From positions 82,157-146,156 of the forward strand of contig NZ_BALM01000008.1 of the NCBI RefSeq assembly GCF_000614975.1: a stretch of 64,000 bases of DNA. Reading direction: 5' to 3'. The stretch comes from Shewanella marina JCM 15074. Its GTDB lineage: Bacteria; Pseudomonadota; Gammaproteobacteria; Enterobacterales; Shewanellaceae. The notes beneath the pieces were generated by a model. It did not search any database and was not told the origin of the DNA. It saw only the letters and a list, made by a program, of their open reading frames with translations. A program made the position numbers and the translations under genes. This document shows positions 58,748 through 64,000 of this stretch, piece after piece (position 1 is the first letter of the stretch; each line of letters starts with the position of its first letter).

Positions 58748-59563
58748 ATGCTGTCACAAGCCTATTTAAATCGTTTCGCTGGTATTGGTCGTTTGTATGG
58801 TCAACAAGCGTTATTAAAGTTTGCTAACTCTCACGTGGTTGTGGTGGGAATTGGTGGCGTGGGTACATGGGCGTGCGAAGCGTTAGCGCGTAGCGGTATT
58901 GGTCAAATTAGCTTAATTGATCTTGATGATATTTGTGTGACTAACACTAATCGTCAAATCCATGCATTAAAGCAAACCATTGGTGCTTCTAAAGTGGAAG
59001 TGATGGCAGAGCGAATTATGGCGATTAATCCTGATTGCCAAGTGAATCAAATTGAAGATTTTATTACCCCTGAAAATTTAGCCGAATATTTACCAAGTGC
59101 TAAATTTGGCGGCAATATTGATTATGTCATTGATTGCATAGACTCAATTAAAGCTAAAACAGCCATGATTGCATGGTGTAAGCGTAATAAAATTAAATTG
59201 GTGACTGTGGGTGGTGCGGGTGGTCAGATGGACCCAACTCAAGTACAAGTGACTGATTTGGCTAAAACCTACCAAGACCCATTATTGGCTAAAGTTCGTA
59301 ATCAATTGCGTCGCGATTTTGGCTTTAGTAAAAATCCGGCACGTCGTTTTGCGGTTGATGCGGTATTTTCAACTGAGCATTTAACTTACCCAGCAGCTGA
59401 TGGTGAGGTCTGTCAAACTAAGGCAGATGCGCAGGGCAGTATGCGTATGGATTGTGCTTCAGGATTTGGTGCCAGTACGGTAGTGACAGGCACATTTGGT
59501 TTTGTTGCAGCAAGCCGAGTATTAACTAAATTAGCAGATAACGCGAAAGCTAAAACAGCATAA
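58748..59563 (+). CDS. tcdA: tRNA threonylcarbamoyladenosine dehydratase TcdA
   Basis: 271 residues from ATG 58748, five bases after GAGG. This E1-like enzyme cyclises t6A37 to ct6A with ATP. YLNRFAGIGRLYGQQALLKF at the N-terminus and VVVGIGGVGTWACEALARSGIG (nucleotide binding) are characteristic. CIDSIKAKTAMIAWCKR and the segment with ADAQGSMRMDCASGFGAS follow. It is monocistronic. Confidence 0.93.
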   Translation: MLSQAYLNRFAGIGRLYGQQALLKFANSHVVVVGIGGVGTWACEALARSGIGQISLIDLDDICVTNTNRQIHALKQTIGASKVEVMAERIMAINPDCQVNQIEDFITPENLAEYLPSAKFGGNIDYVIDCIDSIKAKTAMIAWCKRNKIKLVTVGGAGGQMDPTQVQVTDLAKTYQDPLLAKVRNQLRRDFGFSKNPARRFAVDAVFSTEHLTYPAADGEVCQTKADAQGSMRMDCASGFGASTVVTGTFGFVAASRVLTKLADNAKAKTA

Positions 59564-59645
59564 ATTAATAAAAGTGTGATCTAGATCTAATGAGATTTTG
59601 GGCTGGGTTGATAGACTCAGCCCTCGTTTTCCAACTGGTTTTGCT

Positions 59646-60871
59646 ATGAAACAGGCCATTTTAGCGCGTTTTTTACGCTACGTTAGTATCGACACCCAGT
59701 CAGATCCCCATTCGACAACCTTTCCAAGCACTTATAAGCAAGTAGAATTTGCCCAGCAGTTGCAACAGGAACTTATTGAACTTGGTTTCAGTGATGTTGC
59801 CCTATCTGATAAAGGCTACCTAACTGCTACCGTGCCTGCGACAGTGGATAATGTTCCTTGTATTGGTTTTATTTCACACCTTGATACAGCACCCGATTTC
59901 AATGGTGCCAATGTTAAGCCGCAAGTGATTGAAAATTATCAAGGTCAAGATATTGCTTTAGGTGACTCAGCTGTTTTGTCTGCAAGTCAATTTAGTAGCT
60001 TAACGCAATATATTGGACAAACACTGATTACCACCAGTGGCGATAGCCTATTAGGTGGTGATGATAAAGCTGGTGTGACAGAAATCATTACCGCTTGCCA
60101 TTACTTGCTACAGCATCCTGAAATTGCCCATGGCAAAATTCGGATTTGTTTTACCCCAGATGAAGAGATTGGCGCTGGTGCTGATCACTTTGATGTTGAA
60201 GATTTTGGTGCACAGTGGCTTATACCATTGATGGCGGCGAAATTGGCGAGTTAGAGTTTGAAAACTTTAATGCTGCTACTGCGGTCATTACAGCCAAAGG
60301 CAATAACTGTCATCCAGGCAGTGCCTATGGTGTGTTAGTCAATGCGTTGACTATGGTGGCGCGCTTTCATGCCAAAATGCCATTAAAAGATACCCCAGAG
60401 CACAGTAAAGATTACCAAGGTTTCTTTCACCTAGTGGATATGGGCGGTAGCACTGAACAAGCGCAATTAACCTATATTATTCGCGACTTTGAAAAAGAGC
60501 AGTTTGAGCAGCGTAAACAGTGGCTGACTGAGATGGTTGAAAAATGCAATGCCGAGCTTAAAGACAGCAGCATTAGCATTAACATTGAAGATAGCTATTA
60601 CAATATGAAGCAGCAAATTTTGCCGCATCCGCATATTATTGAGATAGCTAAAGCTGCAATGCAGCAATTAGATATCGAACCTAAAGTGAAGCCAATTCGT
60701 GGCGGTACTGATGGTTCACGCTTATCTTACATGGGGTTACCTTGCCCGAACTTGTTTACTGGTGGACATAACTTCCATGGTAAGCATGAATATGTGTGCT
60801 TAGACTCAATGGAAAAAGCCGCACAATTGATTATTAAGATTAGCCAATTAACAGCAGAGCAAAAAGCTTAA
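59646..60871 (+). pseudogene. pepT: Peptidase T, frameshifted near 60219
   Basis: The N-terminal half runs from ATG 59646: FLRYVSIDTQSD, SHLDTAPDFNGANV (metal His and Asp), LLGGDDKAGV (bridging Asp), FTPDEEIGAGADHFDVEDFGAQW (catalytic Glu-Glu). After GAQW the frame is lost, because TGGCTT should be TGGGCTT. The second half overlaps in another frame, beginning AYTIDGGEIGELEFENFNA and ending at 60871. With one base added the protein is 408 residues, exactly E. coli PepT. An M20 aminotripeptidase cleaves N-terminal residues from tripeptides. All metal ligands remain, so an error is likely. Confidence 0.9.
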
Positions 60872-60907
60872 CTGTTTATCTAATTTGTATTATTACAGAT
60901 TATCTAG

Positions 60908-60933
60908 AGCCCAGCTAAATGCTGGGCTTTTTC
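60908..60933 (+). terminator. Terminator of pepT
   Basis: AGCCCAGC-TAAAT-GCTGGGCT followed by TTTTTC. Confidence 0.9.
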
Positions 60934-61055
60934 TTTTTGAAGTATCATAGCTCATGGCACTTATTTTGCTTTGTCATGCAGTAGATAGAGAAATATCACT
61001 TTTTAGAGCCAATAAAACGGCTATTGAAACAGAATTTTGACGCAGGGATGATGTC

Positions 61056-61667
61056 ATGCTTTTGCCCAGCTTAACAGTTTTAACTCAGTCGCGTATACGC
61101 GCGTTACTCACCTTACTTATGATTTGGCTTGGTTTACTTTGTGGTGCAGCCTTATTTATGCCAACTCAGTGGGCAGGGGCATTACACCTTGAATCATTGC
61201 ATCAAAAATTAGGTTTCTTACTGGGGTTAGGCTTGATTGTTTCAATCAGCTATTTTGCGAGTCTACTACTTTATGTGATTACTGCTAAGTTATTGCAAAC
61301 CGTGCAGTTTACTCAGCAAGGTAAGAAAATATCAGCCAAGTTGGCGATTTTAGATGCAGCCGAGCGTGCGCTCTTAAGAGAGTTCTTTTTGCAAAGTACC
61401 AATAAGCTGACGCTGCCACAAAATGAAGCCTGTGTTGAAGCGCTGGTACGAAGCTATGTACTTGAATGCGTAGGTAATGAGCAACATTATGCGATTCAAG
61501 CTTCAACTGCTGATTATAAGATTTCAGCGAAAGCCCGTAGTCAATTAACCCGGCAATTATTGCGATTACCAGCAGGTAATCCATCAGAAGATGAGATGCA
61601 ACAACTCATCAAGGCCAGACCTGCTTTTGTCACCAGCGCCATGACGCCACGTAAAAATGCAGCATAA
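61056..61667 (+). CDS. SieB-like superinfection-exclusion family membrane protein
   Basis: 203 residues. Two membrane helices near residues 15-35 and 50-75 are followed by a cytoplasmic part: LDAAERALLREFFLQSTNKLTLPQNEACVEALV. This LxxxErALLREFF...tLplneacVe pattern after two N-terminal helices resembles the SieB family named for a phage P22/lambda exclusion protein. Chromosomal members are common in gammaproteobacteria and their function is not established. It sits directly upstream of tRNA-Leu. Confidence 0.6.
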   Translation: MLLPSLTVLTQSRIRALLTLLMIWLGLLCGAALFMPTQWAGALHLESLHQKLGFLLGLGLIVSISYFASLLLYVITAKLLQTVQFTQQGKKISAKLAILDAAERALLREFFLQSTNKLTLPQNEACVEALVRSYVLECVGNEQHYAIQASTADYKISAKARSQLTRQLLRLPAGNPSEDEMQQLIKARPAFVTSAMTPRKNAA

Positions 61668-61766
61668 GTGTTGTCGGATTTTGGAGTATTCGCGAATGAA
61701 TATGTCGGTAAAAACAACATGCTGCTTCAAATTTATGCACTTGATACAAAAGTTAAAGTAAAACGC

Positions 61767-61794
61767 TTGCCATTACGGCGAGCATCAGTATAAT
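61767..61794 (+). promoter_or_regulatory. Promoter of tRNA-Leu
   Basis: TTGCCA, 16-base spacer, perfect TATAAT. The tRNA begins 57 bases downstream. Confidence 0.75.
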
Positions 61795-61850
61795 TTCGGT
61801 CACTTACTGAGGAACTGGGAAACTTGTTTGCAGTAATGACAATTTGAGAT

Positions 61851-61937
61851 GCCAGTGTGGTGAAATTGGTATACACAGGGGATTCAAAATCCCCCGCCTT
61901 TAAAAGCGTGTCGGTTCGAGTCCGACCACTGGTACCA
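61851..61937 (+). tRNA. tRNA-Leu (anticodon CAA)
   Basis: 87 bases ending in encoded CCA. The acceptor stem is GCCAGTG/CACTGGT, the anticodon loop is TTCAAAA between GGGGA and TCCCC, the long class II variable arm is present, and GGTTCGAGTCC forms the T arm. The stem closes with a G-T wobble at position 1-72. Confidence 0.95.
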
Positions 61938-61944
61938 AACATTT

Positions 61945-61969
61945 AAACCGACATTTAGTCGGTTTTTTT
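61945..61969 (+). terminator. Terminator of tRNA-Leu
   Basis: AAACCGAC-ATTTA-GTCGGTTT followed by TTTT. Confidence 0.9.
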
Positions 61970-62058
61970 GTGTCTTTTTTTTGTCAAAAACATAAAGAAT
62001 AAAGCTAAAAGAAAAGCGTAGGCTATTGAATCCCAGGGATTCCTATTCATAACATCAG

Positions 62059-62103
62059 CCCGCCTTTAAAACCATGGCGGTTCGAGTCCGACCACTGGTA
62101 CTA
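62059..62103 (+). repeat. Degenerate 3' half of tRNA-Leu, copy A
   Basis: The last 45 bases repeat the variable arm, T arm and acceptor 3' strand (GGTTCGAGTCCGACCACTGG), ending TACTA instead of TACCA. The 5' half is replaced by unrelated sequence, so it cannot fold as a tRNA. A terminator of the same kind follows at 62113-62136. Confidence 0.8.
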
Positions 62104-62112
62104 TCTCAGAAT

Positions 62113-62136
62113 AAACCGACGAAAGTCGGTTTTTTT
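62113..62136 (+). terminator. Terminator after tRNA fragment A
   Basis: AAACCGAC-GAAA-GTCGGTTT followed by TTTT. Confidence 0.85.
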
Positions 62137-62190
62137 GTATAGGGATATACTTATCCCCGAGCGCCATGGATGGTGCAAGAGGGGATTTAT
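62137..62190 (+). repeat. Structured repeat, copy A, after the first tRNA fragment
   Basis: GTATAGGGATATACTTATCC opens the copy. The TATCCCC stretch can pair with GGGATA just before it or with GGGGAT at the end, enclosing a GCGCCAT...ATGGTGC stem. Copy B at 62369 is nearly identical. Confidence 0.7.
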
Positions 62191-62204
62191 GCCTAAAATT
62201 TGGT

Positions 62205-62232
62205 AAAAGCTAAAAGCTAAAAGCTAAAAGCT
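62205..62232 (+). repeat. Short tandem repeat, four copies of AAAAGCT
   Basis: Four exact 7-base units between the two tRNA-fragment blocks. The first block shows a single imperfect unit at the matching place. Confidence 0.9.
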
Positions 62233-62285
62233 AAGAACGAAAGGCGTGGGCTATTGAATCCCGAGGATTCCTATTCATAACATCA

Positions 62286-62330
62286 GCCGTCTTTAAAACC
62301 ATGGCGGTTCGAGTCTGATCACTGGTACCA
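62286..62330 (+). repeat. Degenerate 3' half of tRNA-Leu, copy B
   Basis: Same 45-base segment as copy A, with two changes in the T arm (CTGATC for CCGACC) but an intact TACCA end. It is preceded by the same 60 or so bases (CTATTGAATCCC...CATAACATCAGCC) as copy A. Confidence 0.8.
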
Positions 62331-62342
62331 TCTCAAACTTAT

Positions 62343-62368
62343 AAACCAGCCTAAGAGCTGGTTTTTTT
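62343..62368 (+). terminator. Terminator after tRNA fragment B
   Basis: AAACCAGC-CTAAGA-GCTGGTTT followed by TTTTT. The stem sequence differs from the other two, but compensating changes keep it paired. Confidence 0.85.
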
Positions 62369-62420
62369 GTATAGGGATATACTTATCCCCAGGCGCCATG
62401 GATGGTGCAAGAGGGGATTT
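62369..62420 (+). repeat. Structured repeat, copy B
   Basis: Repeats copy A at 62137 with one or two changes (CCCAGG for CCGAG before the inner stem). Both pairing alternatives are kept. Confidence 0.7.
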
Positions 62421-62683
62421 GTGACTAGAGGTTTTTATTTTTATCTTTTGTGAGAGGTGTAAATAGAGATAATTTTAAATTATTAGAACATCAGTAGTAT
62501 ATGATGTAAATCTTAAGCCCTATCTTCGTTGTAAATTATTTTATTAACTCTAACTGGCTGAAATAAAATTATTTTTTTGCAATAGTCCTGAGATTAATTA
62601 TTTCCCATTACTATAACTGTGATCTGTTTAAGATTTTACTTTGCCCACGAATGCTAGTTTAGGCACCTTTTATGGGAGCTAAC

Positions 62684-63006
62684 ATGCGTTATTCGCTGAT
62701 GATATTGGCTTTATGTTGTAGTGTGAGTACGCAGGCAGCTGAGCAATGTGGTGTGAGTGCTGTTAAGCAAGCGCAGGCGTTATTAGCGTTTCATGCTGGA
62801 GTGAATGAGCAAAGCTATATTGTGAGCCAAAGGTTGAATATTTACCCCTAATGGTTAATCCAGTTAATTCCCAACAACGGTTTCAAGTGATTGCAGTGAC
62901 AGGTTTTATTTATAAAGCCCAGTATCAAATGCAGTTTCAGTATTACACTATTGGTGATGATTGCGTCTTAATGGGGCAAAGCATTATAGAGTATGCATCG
63001 TTGTAG
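62684..63006 (+). pseudogene. Small secreted protein of unknown function, frameshifted near 62830
   Basis: ATG 62684 follows GGGAG. MRYSLMILALCCSVSTQAAE is a signal peptide, followed by QCGVSAVKQAQALLAFHAGV. The frame then stops at 62851 because one A seems to be missing from CCAAAGG near 62830. With it, reading continues KVEYLPLMVNPVNSQQRFQV and ends IIEYASL at 63006, 107 residues in all. Two cysteines (in the first and last thirds) could form a disulfide. It lies 51 bases before the next gene. No family is recognised. Confidence 0.6.
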
Positions 63007-63057
63007 TTTGAAGCAGCATTAAGTTCTGCTTTATTTTAATAGATTTATTTGAGTTGT

Positions 63058-64000
63058 ATGAAAAAAAATAAAACCACGATTGCTGCTGATAGTTATAGTA
63101 TGCAACAAAGTGCCCAAAACCATGCTGATAATGTAGTGATGCACGGTCGTCAAGGGCATGGGTTCGCGGCTGAAAAGGCAAACCATTTAGCTGATAAATT
63201 GAGTGGTAAACAGGCTGAATTAGTAGGTACTGATAACGCTAAATATGGTGCAGATCGTCTTGTTGACGGCGTCTATATTCAAACGAAATATTGTCAAACC
63301 GGTGCGAAATGCATTAGCGAGTGTTTTAAAAATAATCGTTTCAAATACTTGAATGCGGATGGTTCACCTATGGTGATTGAGGTGCCATCTGATAAATATG
63401 AGTCAGCATTACGAGCAATGCGGCAACGTATCCGTAAAGGGGAGGTTTCTGGCGTATATGATCCAGTTGATGCTGAAAAGTTCGTTAAAGCGGGGGCATA
63501 TACGCTGCAACAAGTTCAGAATATTGCCAAATTTGGGACGATTGAAAGTTTAAAATATGATGCTAAGAATGGCACGGTGACTGCGGCGACTTGTTTTGGT
63601 ATTTCTGCCACAATTTCATTTGCATTGGCTATGTGGCGTGGTGATAACCTGAAAGAAGCATTAACTCAATCTTGTAAGGCTGGGCTACAAACTGGTGGTG
63701 TAGCTTGGGCTGTACAATTAATTTCTGCTCAAATTGGTCGTACGGGGATTGAGCAACTACTGCGAATGAGTACTGATTCGATTGCGAAAACAATGGGAAC
63801 ACGCGTAGCAAATAGTGTTGCGAGAAGTTCAGGTAAGGCGTTAGCGGGTGATGCGGCTATTAATTATGTCAGTAAGGCGTTGAGAGGAAATATTATTGCG
63901 GGTACCGTAACCACATTAGTACTGTCTTCGGCTGATATTGCCCGTATGTTTAGGGGGCGTATTTCTGGTGGCCAACTATTTAAGAATGTTTCGCAAAAGC
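63058..64000 (+). CDS. Large unrecognised protein, 3' end outside window
   Basis: Open from ATG 63058 to the window edge, 314 codons so far. The N-terminal 60 residues are polar and His-rich (NHADNVVMHGRQGHGFAAEK). Then comes a Cys-rich segment, TKYCQTGAKCISECFKNNRF, near residue 78. After IAKFGTIESLKYDAKNG come several hydrophobic, Gly/Ala-rich segments (about residues 180-197, 212-228 and 280-297) separated by short amphipathic parts, ending in GRISGGQLFKNV. I recall no named family. The pattern fits a membrane-inserting protein. It follows a small secreted protein and lies downstream of a tRNA, a typical accessory-gene site. Confidence 0.7.
   Translation, partial: MKKNKTTIAADSYSMQQSAQNHADNVVMHGRQGHGFAAEKANHLADKLSGKQAELVGTDNAKYGADRLVDGVYIQTKYCQTGAKCISECFKNNRFKYLNADGSPMVIEVPSDKYESALRAMRQRIRKGEVSGVYDPVDAEKFVKAGAYTLQQVQNIAKFGTIESLKYDAKNGTVTAATCFGISATISFALAMWRGDNLKEALTQSCKAGLQTGGVAWAVQLISAQIGRTGIEQLLRMSTDSIAKTMGTRVANSVARSSGKALAGDAAINYVSKALRGNIIAGTVTTLVLSSADIARMFRGRISGGQLFKNVSQK

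Noticed and set aside
62984..63181. Minus-strand frames at 62984-63181 and 63629-63811
   Set aside because: Both lie opposite the better-supported plus-strand genes at 62684 and 63058, and neither has a ribosome site.

Overview
This 64 kb window comes from the chromosome of a facultatively anaerobic, respiratory gammaproteobacterium. The best fit is Shewanella or a close relative. The evidence is a polysulfide/thiosulfate reductase operon, a selenocysteine formate dehydrogenase with its maturation genes, a MetJ-controlled metB-metL/metF locus, RapA, PhoH, HU, a large hybrid sensor kinase and major porins, with moderate-to-low GC. The genus is an inference from gene content and protein style, not a database result.

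Layout. 1-180 is the tail of a LysR-type regulator. 522-4331 is psrABC-type sulfur respiration. 4465-9669 is the methionine block: metJ diverges from metB-metL, and metF lies downstream; both promoter regions carry tandem met boxes. 9723-23661 is mostly housekeeping and envelope: a CWC protein, an alanine/sodium symporter, rimK, a TorF-type porin, HU, DUF4240 and DUF3016 proteins, a TraB/GumN protein, a class D beta-lactamase, cmoM, a MaoC-like hydratase, fhs and an MscS channel. 24545-28150 holds a MITE-like element, then a Fur/Zur-type operator and a zinc-uptake cluster (small His/Cys protein, His-rich outer-membrane barrel, ZnuA-like and ZnuB-like proteins, no ATPase gene). 28226-42219 has a prepilin, plsC, rraB, a DUF3530 protein, rapA, a second inverted MITE copy, phoH, the hybrid kinase and a secreted metalloprotease.

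42276-53564, all on the minus strand, is a selenium/formate block: fdnGHI-fdhE, then selA-selB-fdhD, then yedE-yedF. The formate dehydrogenase has an in-frame UGA (Sec199) followed at the expected distance by a bulged-U SECIS hairpin. The same block encodes the enzymes that make and insert Sec, the sulfurtransferase that activates the enzyme, and a likely selenium import/transfer pair. 54048-60871 has a frameshifted protein kinase with a long C-terminal region, a divergent Cys-rich protein, a thiopurine methyltransferase, a major porin with a CRP-like site, tcdA and pepT. 61056-64000 has a SieB-like membrane protein, a tRNA-Leu(CAA) with its promoter, two degenerate copies of the tRNA 3' half with associated hairpin repeats, and two unrecognised genes, the last cut by the window edge.

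Two cautions. Six genes (psrA signal region, metL, prepilin, kinase, pepT, and the small secreted protein at 62684) each need a single indel to read through, mostly in or next to short homopolymers. This may be sequencing or assembly error rather than gene decay. Start codons were chosen from ribosome-binding sites and family lengths and can differ from the longest open frame.
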